Assembly: GCA_001465025.1 (NCBI GenBank)
Contig: LNDO01000094.1
Location: 62,001-126,000, forward strand
Direction of reading: 5' to 3'
From: Pseudomonas sp. Ga0074129
Lineage (GTDB): Bacteria > Pseudomonadota > Gammaproteobacteria > Pseudomonadales > Pseudomonadaceae
Length of the DNA: 64,000 nt
Shown here in pieces: positions 1-7,590 of the stretch. The notes beneath the pieces are model-generated. The model searched no databases. It was not told the origin of the DNA and was given only the letters and a program-made list of their open reading frames with translations. Positions within the stretch are counted from its first letter, which is position 1, and each line of letters starts with the position of its first letter. Both the position numbers and the translations under genes were made by a program.

Positions 1-278
1 ACGCCCTGGAAAACGCCGGTCGGCAAACCGCGCAGACCTACCGCGAGTCGGTGCTCTACACCACCCTCTCGCCCTGCGCGATGTGCAGCGGCGCGATTCT
101 GCTGTACGGCATCCCCACGGTGGTGATCGGCGAGAACCAGACCTTTCTCGGCGAAGAAGCGTTGCTGCGCGAACGCGGGGTAAACCTGCAGGTGCTGCAA
201 AACGACGAATGCCTGCACCTGATGCAAGGCTTTATCGCCGCCCAGCCGACGCTGTGGAATGAGGATATCGGCGAGTAG
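1..278 (+). CDS. Cytosine deaminase, FCY1-type (5' truncated by window)
   Basis: C-terminal part of a zinc-dependent deaminase; the reading frame is open from base 3 and the start lies outside the window. The PCAMC motif supplies two of the zinc-ligand cysteines of the cytidine/deoxycytidylate deaminase fold; the HxE half is missing with the N-terminus. The pattern LYTTLSPC, then YGIP, then a C-terminal W-EDIGE closely resembles yeast cytosine deaminase Fcy1 rather than E. coli CodA, so hydrolysis of cytosine to uracil and ammonia (pyrimidine salvage, cytoplasm) is the likely reaction. The stop is 3 bp from the convergent recQ-like gene. Substrate is inferred from similarity only; related nucleoside deaminases share the motif. 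Confidence 0.8.
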   Translation, partial: ALENAGRQTAQTYRESVLYTTLSPCAMCSGAILLYGIPTVVIGENQTFLGEEALLRERGVNLQVLQNDECLHLMQGFIAAQPTLWNEDIGE

Positions 279-281
279 CGC

Positions 282-2210
282 CTACACGCGCTGCGCCGCT
301 AGCCACGCGCGCACCTCGGCGTAGGGGTACGCCTCCAACGCCGCAAAGCCGCCTAATTGACGGGCCTTGAGCGCGGTGAACAGCGGCACGCTGACGCCGC
401 ACAGGTAGCGCGTCAGGCATTCGACGCTCGGCGCTACGCCTTTGTGCTCCTGATGCTTTCGCACAAAGCCGGCACACAATGCCTGTAAGTCCAACTCCGC
501 CAAAGCCGGTAACGCGGGCGGGGCCGGTAGCTGGGCGATCTGCCCCTGACACACCGAACAATGCCCGCACTGCTGCGGCGCATGGCTGTCGCCAAAATAA
601 GCCGCCAGTCGCTGGCTCAAGCAGTGTTCGCTGGCAAACAGCGCGAGCATGGCGTGTATCCGGCGAATCTCGCTGGCTTCCTGCTGGCTGAAATAGCCAT
701 GCAATTCAGCGCTCAGCGCCTCGGCATCAAACCCCGGCTGCAGCAAGGCATAGACCTCGGTCATCTGCTTGCTTTCCACCTCGATCCAGCCTTTTTCCTG
801 AAAGTAATCCAACGCGATGATCACCCGGCTGCGCTCGGCCTGATGCTGCTGATACAACTGTTCGAAATCGACCGTGCACCAAGTGCGGGCGCGCTGCGAG
901 GTGGTGATCAGCGCCTCGACAAACTGCCGCCGCTCACCGCTGAAATGAGCCAGCAGCGCCTCGGGTTCGAGCAGGTATTTGAAGCGATATTCGGCGAAAT
1001 AGGCGTAGCGCGGGGCGATGATGCCGCGTAGCTCCAGCTGCACCAGCAGGGTTTTCAGCGGCAATTGGCGAATATTGCTTTGCTCGGAGAGTTGGTTGAG
1101 CATCAGCTCCCATTCGCCGCCCTGGCCGCCGGCCAACAGCTGATCAAGCACACAGCGAATGCCCTCGCGCTCGGGCGTGTCGCCATAGACAAAGTTCTCC
1201 AGCACGTTGAGGCTGTCGCGGTTGGCCAGTACCAGGCAGTCCGAGGGCTGGCCATCACGCCCCGCACGACCGATTTCCTGGCTGTAGTTCTCGATGGATT
1301 TGGGCAAATCAAAGTGCACCACGTTGCGGATGTCACTCTTGTCGATGCCCATGCCAAAGGCGATGGTGGCGACGATGCAGTTGATGTGCCCGGCCATAAA
1401 CTGGCGCTGGATCGCCTCGCGCGCCTCGTGTGGCATACCCGCGTGATAGGCGCTGGCAGCAACGCCACGCTCACTCAGGCGCTCAGCCACCTGCTCGGCG
1501 GTGCGCTGCTGGGTTACATAGACAATGCTGGGTTGCCCGGCCTTGGCTGACAGCCATTGCTGCAACCGGAGCAGTTTATCGGCCCCGCTGACCGGCTCGA
1601 CCAGCAGGTTGAGGTTTGGCCGGTAAAAGCCAGTGGTGACCACATCAGCTTCAGCGATGGCGAACTTCTGCTGCATGTCGGCCACCACCTTGGGTGTTGC
1701 CGTGGCGGTGAGCAGCAGCACCTGCGGGATGCCGAACTGGCGTTGGTAGTCCGGCAGCTTGAGGTAGTCCGGACGAAAGTTATGGCCCCACTCGGAAATG
1801 CAGTGCGCCTCATCGACCACCAACAGGGAGATCGGCACCTGCGCGATAAAGTTGCGGAAGCGCTCATTTTTCAGACGCTCAACCGAAATCATCAGAATCT
1901 TCAGCTCACCGGCTTTCGCCCGCGTCATCACTTCGGATGCCTGCTCGCGGCTTTGCGCCGAATCGATGCTGGCGGCACTGATGCCACGCCCATGCAGAAA
2001 CGCCAGTTGATCCTGCATCAGGGCCAGCAACGGCGAGATCACCAAGGTCAAATGCGGCAGGTGCAGGGCGGGTAACTGATAACACAACGATTTGCCCGAA
2101 CCAGTGGGGAAGATCGCCGCCGCCGATCGTCCCGCCAACACAGCCGAGACCACAGACTCCTGGCCGGGGCGCAACTGCTTGAAGCCAAACACACGTTCAA
2201 GGGTACTCAT
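282..2210 (-). CDS. recQ: RecQ-family ATP-dependent DNA helicase
   Basis: 3'-5' DNA helicase of the RecQ family, used in repair and recombination. Motif 0 (FGFKQLRPGQ) is at the N-terminus, followed by Walker A (TGSGKS), Walker B DEAH with the RecQ-specific CISEWGHNFRPDY aromatic loop, and motif VI (GRAGRDGQ). A cysteine set (HC then CGHCSVC) sits near residue 550 of 642, after a winged-helix-like stretch, whereas in E. coli RecQ the zinc module precedes the winged helix. No clear HRDC domain follows. The ATG at 2210 is chosen because GGAG lies 8 bp upstream and the conserved MSTLERVFGF begins there; an in-frame extension to 2261 lacks these. This may be the second RecQ-like paralogue of pseudomonads rather than classical RecQ. 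Confidence 0.88.
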   Translation of the reverse strand: MSTLERVFGFKQLRPGQESVVSAVLAGRSAAAIFPTGSGKSLCYQLPALHLPHLTLVISPLLALMQDQLAFLHGRGISAASIDSAQSREQASEVMTRAKAGELKILMISVERLKNERFRNFIAQVPISLLVVDEAHCISEWGHNFRPDYLKLPDYQRQFGIPQVLLLTATATPKVVADMQQKFAIAEADVVTTGFYRPNLNLLVEPVSGADKLLRLQQWLSAKAGQPSIVYVTQQRTAEQVAERLSERGVAASAYHAGMPHEAREAIQRQFMAGHINCIVATIAFGMGIDKSDIRNVVHFDLPKSIENYSQEIGRAGRDGQPSDCLVLANRDSLNVLENFVYGDTPEREGIRCVLDQLLAGGQGGEWELMLNQLSEQSNIRQLPLKTLLVQLELRGIIAPRYAYFAEYRFKYLLEPEALLAHFSGERRQFVEALITTSQRARTWCTVDFEQLYQQHQAERSRVIIALDYFQEKGWIEVESKQMTEVYALLQPGFDAEALSAELHGYFSQQEASEIRRIHAMLALFASEHCLSQRLAAYFGDSHAPQQCGHCSVCQGQIAQLPAPPALPALAELDLQALCAGFVRKHQEHKGVAPSVECLTRYLCGVSVPLFTALKARQLGGFAALEAYPYAEVRAWLAAQRV

Positions 2211-2345
2211 GGCGGTCACTCCATCGGCCGCCGCAGCGGTAAAAACGGTTAAGCCTGACAAGCGCCTGCGCTATTTCCAATCTAACTAACGCCACTGTCA
2301 GCCCTGGCCTACATTGAATTCAAACAAGCCGCAAAGGAGATCAGT

Positions 2346-2390
2346 ATGCAGTTATCTGGCTTCAACAGCAGCGTGTGGATGGCCACCTGA
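2346..2390 (+). CDS. Possible 14-residue leader or small ORF
   Basis: ATG is preceded by AAGGAGATCAGT, an excellent Shine-Dalgarno with good spacing. The product would be MQLSGFNSSVWMAT and then a stop. The adjacent frame (2345-2575) stays open and would encode WLQQQRVDGHLIARLLHALQ and onwards, so either a leader peptide or the start of a frameshifted small gene is possible. Function unknown. Confidence 0.3.
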   Translation: MQLSGFNSSVWMAT

Positions 2391-2635
2391 TTGCACGCTT
2401 GCTGCATGCGCTGCAAACCATGGGTCTGTTGGTGTGGCAACGCAGTTGCCTCGGCTGTCGTTTTGGTTCTATCGACACCACCTGCCCCCTTGCAGGTGAT
2501 AGCACCGAAAGCCTGAGTTGCCACACCCGCAGGCCTATGGCCAGAGTTATCCATAGCCGTAACCAGGCCGTGTAGAGCGGCCACCTGACGCAACACCGCA
2601 GCACCCCACCATGCCTGATCAACTCGATAGGCATC

Positions 2636-2659
2636 AAAAGCCGCCTCCGGGCGGCTTTT
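2636..2659. terminator. Bidirectional intrinsic terminator
   Basis: Perfect 10-bp stem AAAAGCCGCC / GGCGGCTTTT with a 4-nt loop. The A- and T-runs at the two ends allow termination on either strand. Confidence 0.75.
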
Positions 2660-2687
2660 CCGTTTGTTATCGCACGCTTAAAGCATC

Positions 2688-2745
2688 GTGGGAGGGGCTT
2701 TAGCCGCGACAGCCTCTTAAAGCTCGCCGCTAAAGCGCCTCCTAC
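2688..2745. repeat. REP-like inverted repeat pair (GTGGGAGGGGCTTTAGC family)
   Basis: The left copy (2688-2709) starts GTGGGAGGGGCTTTAGC; the inverted right copy (2724-2745) starts TCGCCGCTAAAGCGCCTCC. The pair forms a BIME-like unit. Other copies are at 24906-24927 and 53462-53544. Such elements are typical extragenic palindromes of pseudomonads. Confidence 0.75.
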
Positions 2746-2773
2746 ATATTAAGGCGCGATTTCCCAGGCATAA

Positions 2774-2799
2774 AAAAACCGCCGATTTCGGCGGTTTTT
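2774..2799 (-). terminator. pckA terminator
   Basis: Stem AAAAACCGCC / GGCGGTTTTT around GATTTC, 18 bp past the pckA stop on the minus strand, with a U-run on that strand. Confidence 0.85.
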
Positions 2800-2816
2800 A
2801 ATGAAACCGTTACAAC

Positions 2817-4358
2817 TTACAGTTGCGGGCCGGCATTCTTAATGGCATCGCTCACATCAAACTTCTGGAAGTTGTCGACGAACAACTTGGCCAAGCCTTT
2901 GGCGGCGGTGTCGTAAGCAGCTTGATCAGCCCAGGTGTTGCGTGGGTTGAGCAGATTGGTTTCAACGCCCGGTACGGACTTCGGCACGCTCAGGTTGATG
3001 ATCGGCAGCAGCTCGGTCTCGGTACCAATCAGCGCACCGCTCTGAATCGCTGCAATCACGCCACGGGTAGTCGGGATGTTGAAGCGCTTGCCAACACCAT
3101 AGCCACCGCCGGTCCAGCCAGTGTTGACCAGGTAAACCTTGGAGCCGAAGCCGCGGATACGCTTGATCAGCAGCTCAGCGTATTCGCCAGCCGGACGCGG
3201 GAAGAATGGCGCGCCGAAGCAGGTGGAGAAGGTCGACTTGATGCCGCCGCCCGAACCCATTTCGGTGGAACCGACCAGCGCGGTGTAACCGGAGAGGAAG
3301 TGGTAAGCCGCTTGCTCTTCGTTGAGGATCGACACCGGCGGCAGTACGCCAGTCAGGTCGCAAGTGAGGAAGATCACGGCGTTCGGCTCACCGCCGAGGT
3401 TCTTCTCGCTGCGCTTCTCGACCAGCTCCAGCGGGTAAGCCGCGCGGCTGTTCTGGGTCAGGCTGTCGTCGGCGTAGTTCGGTACGCGGTTCTCATCGAG
3501 CACCACGTTTTCCAGCACGGCGCCGAACTGGATGGCTTTCCAAATCACTGGCTCGTTCTTCTCGGACAGGTCGATGCACTTGGCATAGCAACCGCCTTCG
3601 ATGTTGAACACCACGCCCACGCCCCAACCGTGCTCGTCGTCGCCGATCAGGTAGCGGCTTTCGTCAGCCGAGAGGGTGGTCTTGCCGGTGCCGGACAGAC
3701 CGAAGAACAGAGTTACGTCGCCTTCTTCACCGATGTTGGCCGCGCAGTGCATTGGCAGCACGTCGGCGTCCGGCAGCAGGAAGTTCTGCACGCTGAACAT
3801 GGCTTTCTTCATTTCACCGGCGTAACGCATGCCAGCGATCAGGACTTTCTTGGCGGCGAAGTTGAGGATCACGCAGCCATCGGAATTGGTGCCATCACGC
3901 TCCGGTACGCATTCGAAGTTGGCGACGTTGAGCACTTGCCACTCGTCTTTGCCAGCCGGGTTGTACTGCTCCGGATTGATGAACAGGCAACGGCCGAACA
4001 GGTTCTGCCAGGCGGTGGCGGTGGTCATCTTGACCGGCAGGTAGTGCGCGTCGGCAGAACCTACATGAACGTAGGACACGAAGCTGTCCTGCGCGTCGGA
4101 GAACGCTTGTACGCGGTCCCACAGGGCATCGAACTTGTCAGCCGGGAACGGACGGTTGATTGCGCCCCAGGCGATTTTCGCCTCGGTGCTCGGCTCTTGC
4201 ACGATGAAGCGATCAGCCGGCGAACGACCAGTGCGATGGCCTGTGCGTACGACCAGCGAGCCGTTGGCGGCCAGCTCGCCTTCACCGCGACGAAGAGCTT
4301 CTTCGACCAGTTGGGCAGCGCTGATGTCGGTGTACACGGCGTTGTTGGCTTGCGTCAT
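2817..4358 (-). CDS. pckA: Phosphoenolpyruvate carboxykinase (ATP)
   Basis: Converts oxaloacetate and ATP to phosphoenolpyruvate, CO2 and ADP, the entry step of gluconeogenesis in the cytoplasm. The 513-residue length is standard for the ATP-type enzyme. The N-terminal [12 protein letters not shown] substrate loop, the kinase-1a P-loop [11 protein letters not shown] (middle of the protein) and the metal-binding region [10 protein letters not shown] are all intact. It is followed by a strong terminator and preceded by a leader with two perfect inverted repeats (4370-4385, 4401-4427), which points to transcriptional control by carbon source. Start at the ATG at 4358, which gives the usual N-terminus. 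Identity is secure. Confidence 0.97.
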   Translation of the reverse strand: MTQANNAVYTDISAAQLVEEALRRGEGELAANGSLVVRTGHRTGRSPADRFIVQEPSTEAKIAWGAINRPFPADKFDALWDRVQAFSDAQDSFVSYVHVGSADAHYLPVKMTTATAWQNLFGRCLFINPEQYNPAGKDEWQVLNVANFECVPERDGTNSDGCVILNFAAKKVLIAGMRYAGEMKKAMFSVQNFLLPDADVLPMHCAANIGEEGDVTLFFGLSGTGKTTLSADESRYLIGDDEHGWGVGVVFNIEGGCYAKCIDLSEKNEPVIWKAIQFGAVLENVVLDENRVPNYADDSLTQNSRAAYPLELVEKRSEKNLGGEPNAVIFLTCDLTGVLPPVSILNEEQAAYHFLSGYTALVGSTEMGSGGGIKSTFSTCFGAPFFPRPAGEYAELLIKRIRGFGSKVYLVNTGWTGGGYGVGKRFNIPTTRGVIAAIQSGALIGTETELLPIINLSVPKSVPGVETNLLNPRNTWADQAAYDTAAKGLAKLFVDNFQKFDVSDAIKNAGPQL

Positions 4359-4369
4359 GTGGTTCCCCG

Positions 4370-4427
4370 TCGGCCACGTGGCCGAGTCTTCCGAACGATT
4401 TGTAGTAGAAACCTGAGCACTACTACA
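4370..4427 (-). promoter_or_regulatory. pckA upstream operator candidates
   Basis: TGTAGTAG and CTACTACA form a perfect inverted repeat with an 11-bp spacer (4401-4427), equivalent to TGTAGT-N15-ACTACA. As I recall, this is the layout reported for the RpiR-family regulator RccR at gluconeogenic genes of pseudomonads. A separate perfect 16-bp palindrome centred on CACGTG lies at 4370-4385, nearer the start codon. The regulator assignment is inference. Confidence 0.5.
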
Positions 4428-4454
4428 GCGAAAAAAGTGCGGCGGATTATGCCA

Positions 4455-4480
4455 GAAAAAGCCGACTGCGGGTGCAGCCT
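4455..4480 (-). terminator. Probable hslO terminator
   Basis: On the minus strand, GGCTGC-ACCC-GCAGTC (one G-U pair) is followed by GGCTTTTTC, 40-65 bp after the hslO stop. The stem is short, so support is moderate. Confidence 0.45.
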
Positions 4481-4519
4481 CTGATCAGCTCTCCGTACCG
4501 CGATCTAGAGCGGTGCGCC

Positions 4520-5407
4520 TTAATGACGCGTGTCTGACGGTGAGTCTGTACCGCCAGCCATAAACAGTTGCAGCACATCGGCAGCATCAAACAGGTAACG
4601 CTCGTTGCAGAACTGGCAATCGATTTCCACGCGGCCAGCATGCTCGAGCACCAGCGCTTGGGCGTCGGTTTGGCCGAGGCTGATCAATGCGCGGCTGGAA
4701 CGCTCACGCGAGCAGCTGCAACGAAACAGCAGTGCGCGCGGGTCAAACAGGCGCAGCGGCTCCTGGTGATAAAGGCGAAGCAACAGGGTTTCGTTGTCCA
4801 GGCCTAGCAGCTCTTCTGCTTTCAGAGTGTCCGCCAAGGCCATGGCGTGCTGCCAGCTGGCTTCGCGCTCATCGGCCTCTTTCAGGCGGTCTGCAGGCAA
4901 CTGTTGCAACAGCAGGCCACGGGCGCGCTGACCATCGGCACAGAGCCAGAAACGCGTTGGCAACTGCTCGGAGGTGGCGAAATACTGGGTCAGGCAGTCG
5001 GCCAGAGTGTCACCTTCCAGATCGACGATGCTTTGATAACGCTGCCCAGACTTGGGGTCGACGGTCATGGCCAACACGCCATCGGGCATCAGAGCACGCA
5101 GGCTGACATCGGTGCCTATCTGCTCGTCATCGTAGCGGGCAATGCCACGCAACTCGCCTTCACTGGAGCATTCGACCATCAGCAACGGCACGGCACCGGA
5201 GGAGCGCGCCTGGAGAATCAGCAGGCCTTCAAACTTAAGTGTGCCGATCAGCAACGAAGCCGCCGCCAGCAGCTCACCGAGCAACTGTGCCACGGCTGGC
5301 GGATAGTCGTGTTTGGCAAGGACATGGCCGTAGCTGTCAGTTAAACCAACCAGCTCACCGCGAATATCGCTGTCGTCGAACAAGAAACGCTGGGAAAAAT
5401 CAGGCAT
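4520..5407 (-). CDS. hslO: Redox-regulated holdase chaperone Hsp33
   Basis: Cytoplasmic chaperone activated by oxidation: four zinc-bound cysteines in the C-terminal domain form disulfides and expose a binding surface for unfolding proteins. The CxC (FRCSCSRE) and CxxC (CQFCNERY) pairs are both present near the end of the 295-residue protein. The N-terminus [18 protein letters not shown] is the Hsp33 signature, so the ATG at 5407 is preferred over a longer in-frame start at 5467. pckA lies downstream and hslR upstream on the same strand, the same order as in PAO1 as I recall it. Confidence 0.95.
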   Translation of the reverse strand: MPDFSQRFLFDDSDIRGELVGLTDSYGHVLAKHDYPPAVAQLLGELLAAASLLIGTLKFEGLLILQARSSGAVPLLMVECSSEGELRGIARYDDEQIGTDVSLRALMPDGVLAMTVDPKSGQRYQSIVDLEGDTLADCLTQYFATSEQLPTRFWLCADGQRARGLLLQQLPADRLKEADEREASWQHAMALADTLKAEELLGLDNETLLLRLYHQEPLRLFDPRALLFRCSCSRERSSRALISLGQTDAQALVLEHAGRVEIDCQFCNERYLFDAADVLQLFMAGGTDSPSDTRH

Positions 5408-5638
5408 GCCACTTTCACTGAATCTGGTACGGCCGGCGATTTTAGGCGCAAATGCCCATCCAACCAAGCGCCTCTTATCTATCGGCCTTGCGGGCAGAAG
5501 CTATCAGGCAAGTGAACGCCAGCCTTACCGGGGCAAACTGCCTGATTCTGTACTCGCCGCCCGCCACACCACATGGAACCTCTGCGTGCTGCGCACGCCC
5601 GCCCAGCCGGAATTGGCCGAGCGCGCAGCACTGCTGGA

Positions 5639-6067
5639 TCAGTCCTCGTCCGCCCAGGGATGACGCACGCCGCCGTCCTGTCGCTCATTGAAATCATGCA
5701 GCTGGCGACGCTGTTTTTTGCTTGGCCGGCCATCGGTCTGCATACCCAGCCCGCCGGCCTTGCGCTGCAAGGCGGCCTGCTCACGACGGGCGATGCTCTC
5801 GCCTGTCTCGGCATACAAGGCTTGCGCCTCGGGCGCACCGCGACGCACGGCGGACAATGCCTGCACCACCACGCTGCGCTCATCAAAACCGCTGCGGATC
5901 ACATACACATCACCGACTTTCGGCTCCTTGCCCGGTTTGCAGCGCTCACCCCGGTGATGCACCTTGCCACCTTCTATAGCGGCCTTGGCCAGGGCGCGGG
6001 TTTTATAAAAGCGTGCAGCCCAGAGCCATTTGTCCAGACGCACCTTGTCGTCATTTTTCTCGCTCAT
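5639..6067 (-). CDS. hslR: Ribosome-associated heat shock protein Hsp15
   Basis: S4-domain RNA-binding protein of 142 residues. In E. coli, Hsp15 binds free 50S subunits carrying a nascent chain and helps recycle them. VRLDKWLWAARFYKTRALAKAAIEGG is the S4 motif (residues ~9-34); the C-terminal third is rich in Arg, Lys and Gln. It sits 231 bp upstream of hslO with no obvious gene between. Both products are heat- and stress-linked, and co-expression is possible but unproven. Confidence 0.93.
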   Translation of the reverse strand: MSEKNDDKVRLDKWLWAARFYKTRALAKAAIEGGKVHHRGERCKPGKEPKVGDVYVIRSGFDERSVVVQALSAVRRGAPEAQALYAETGESIARREQAALQRKAGGLGMQTDGRPSKKQRRQLHDFNERQDGGVRHPWADED

Positions 6068-6166
6068 TCAGTCCTCGCTGATTGCACGGCGCAATGCGGA
6101 CATTTTGCCTGATGCAGTTGTCATAAGGGCCAACTAGAATGCCCGCACATAACCTGGAACTGCCCT

Positions 6167-6634
6167 GTGAAGACGTTTGACCAACTTGGCGTGATCGGCC
6201 TGCGTGAGTGGATCAACCTGCCGGAACTGGGCATGGTCGGCCTGCGCGCCAAGATCGATACCGGCGCGAGCACCTCTTGCCTGCATGCCAGCGATATTCA
6301 GCCATTCGACCGCGCCGGTGAGCCGTGGGTGCGCTTTACCGCTCACCTCGGCACGCTGGTGCAACGCCGTCATCGCTGTGAAGCGCCGCTGGTCTCGCTG
6401 AAAACCATCAAAAGTTCCAACGGTCAGGCGCAGTCACGTTACGTGATCCGCACCCCGGTGACCTTGGGTGAGCGCGAGTGGCCCGTGGAGTTCACCCTGA
6501 CGTGCCGCAAAACCATGCGCTACCGCGTGCTGCTCGGTTCCAAGGCGCTGGTTGACGGCCAACTGCTGGTCAACCCGGCGCTGACCTATGTGCAAAACAA
6601 ACCCTCTCTTGCTGACCCTTCTGGTGCCCAATGA
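6167..6634 (+). CDS. rimB: RimB-type ATP-dependent zinc protease family protein
   Basis: 155-residue member of the retropepsin-like ATP-dependent zinc protease family. The aspartyl-protease-like motif is [14 protein letters not shown] near residue 30. In P. fluorescens the RimB homologue works with RimK, countering or tuning glutamylation of ribosomal protein S6. Starts at GTG 6167 and overlaps rimK by ATGA (stop of rimB, start of rimK), so the two are translationally coupled. The C-terminus (SLADPSGAQ) is poorly conserved. Function is inferred from family and context. Confidence 0.85.
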   Translation: MKTFDQLGVIGLREWINLPELGMVGLRAKIDTGASTSCLHASDIQPFDRAGEPWVRFTAHLGTLVQRRHRCEAPLVSLKTIKSSNGQAQSRYVIRTPVTLGEREWPVEFTLTCRKTMRYRVLLGSKALVDGQLLVNPALTYVQNKPSLADPSGAQ

Positions 6635-7536
6635 AGATCGCCGTGCTGTCGCGCAACCCGCGCCTGTATTCCACCCGCCGCCTGGTTGAAGCCGGACAGT
6701 TACGCGGCCACGAAATGGTGGTGATCGATACCCTGCGTGCCTACATGAACATCGCCAGCCACAAGCCGCAAATCCACTACCGCGGCAAAGCGTTGGAAGG
6801 CTTTGATGCAGTGATTCCACGCATCGGCGCATCGGTAACCTTCTATGGCTGCGCCGTGCTGCGCCAGTTCGAGATGATGGGCGTGTTCCCGCTCAACGAA
6901 TCGGTGGCCATTGCCCGTTCGCGCGACAAACTGCGTTCGCTGCAACTGCTGTCACGCCGTGGTGTTGGCCTGCCGGTGACCGGTTTTGCCCATTCCCCGG
7001 ACGACATTGCCGACCTGATCGAGATGGTCAACGGCGCACCCTTGGTGATCAAAGTGCTGGAAGGCACCCAAGGCATTGGCGTGGTGCTGTGTGAAACGGC
7101 CACCGCTGCCGAGTCGGTGATTGAAGCCTTTATGGGCCTCAAGCAGGACATCATGGTGCAGGAGTACATCAAGGAAGCTGGCGGTGCGGATATCCGCTGC
7201 TTTGTGGTCGGCGACAAAGTGATCGCGTCGATGAAGCGCCAGGCTAAACCCGGTGAGTTCCGCTCCAATCTGCATCGCGGTGGCTCAGCCAGCCTGATCA
7301 AAATCACCCCGGAAGAACGCATGACCGCCATTCGTGCGGCCAAGGTCATGGGGCTGTCGGTAGCCGGGGTGGACATCCTGCGCTCCAACCACGGCCCGCT
7401 GGTGATGGAGGTCAACTCCTCGCCAGGCCTGGAGGGCATCGAAACCACCACCGGCAACGACGTCGCCGGCATGATCATTCAATACATCGAGAAGAACGGC
7501 GGCCCACACCTGACCCGCACCAAGGGCAAGGGCTAA
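6631..7536 (+). CDS. rimK: Ribosomal protein S6 glutamate ligase
   Basis: ATP-grasp ligase of 301 residues that adds glutamate residues to the C-terminus of ribosomal protein S6. Features include the N-terminal KIAVLSRNP, the ATP-grasp lysine region [14 protein letters not shown], the glycine-rich loop and the metal-binding [13 protein letters not shown] near residue 265. Coupled to rimB through a 4-bp overlap. In P. fluorescens, RimK activity responds to c-di-GMP through a partner phosphodiesterase (RimA). The next gene here, on the opposite strand, is a GGDEF/EAL protein, but a link is speculative. Confidence 0.95.
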   Translation: MKIAVLSRNPRLYSTRRLVEAGQLRGHEMVVIDTLRAYMNIASHKPQIHYRGKALEGFDAVIPRIGASVTFYGCAVLRQFEMMGVFPLNESVAIARSRDKLRSLQLLSRRGVGLPVTGFAHSPDDIADLIEMVNGAPLVIKVLEGTQGIGVVLCETATAAESVIEAFMGLKQDIMVQEYIKEAGGADIRCFVVGDKVIASMKRQAKPGEFRSNLHRGGSASLIKITPEERMTAIRAAKVMGLSVAGVDILRSNHGPLVMEVNSSPGLEGIETTTGNDVAGMIIQYIEKNGGPHLTRTKGKG

Positions 7537-7547
7537 ACAGCCGTGGA

Positions 7548-7571
7548 GTGGATGAGGCTCTTTTCATCCAC
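7548..7571. terminator. Hairpin between rimK and the GGDEF/EAL gene
   Basis: Stem GTGGATGA / TCATCCAC with an 8-nt loop, 12 bp past the rimK stop. There is no proper T-run, so it may be a repeat relic (GTGGATGA occurs in the 12770-12839 element) that serves the convergent genes as a weak terminator. Confidence 0.4.
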
Positions 7572-7590
7572 CCGCTACTCGGCACTGGCC

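Larger units (their letters stand above)
2211..2816. other. 606-bp intergenic region between recQ and pckA
   Basis: No convincing gene is visible. The stretch holds a 14-codon ORF with a good ribosome binding site, a hairpin terminator, a palindromic repeat pair and the pckA terminator, each listed separately. A 66-codon frame at 2375-2575 overlaps the short ORF, but its Cys/Trp-rich composition matches no family I recognise. Confidence 0.6.

Noticed and set aside
2547..2556. DnaA-box-like TTATCCATA in the recQ-pckA gap
   Set aside because: Single site with one mismatch to consensus, no cluster of boxes, no AT-rich unwinding region and no dnaA or gidA nearby, so not an origin.
2823..4484. 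553-codon plus-strand frame opposite pckA
   Set aside because: Antisense shadow of pckA, which has full family motifs. No ribosome binding site and no recognisable domain.
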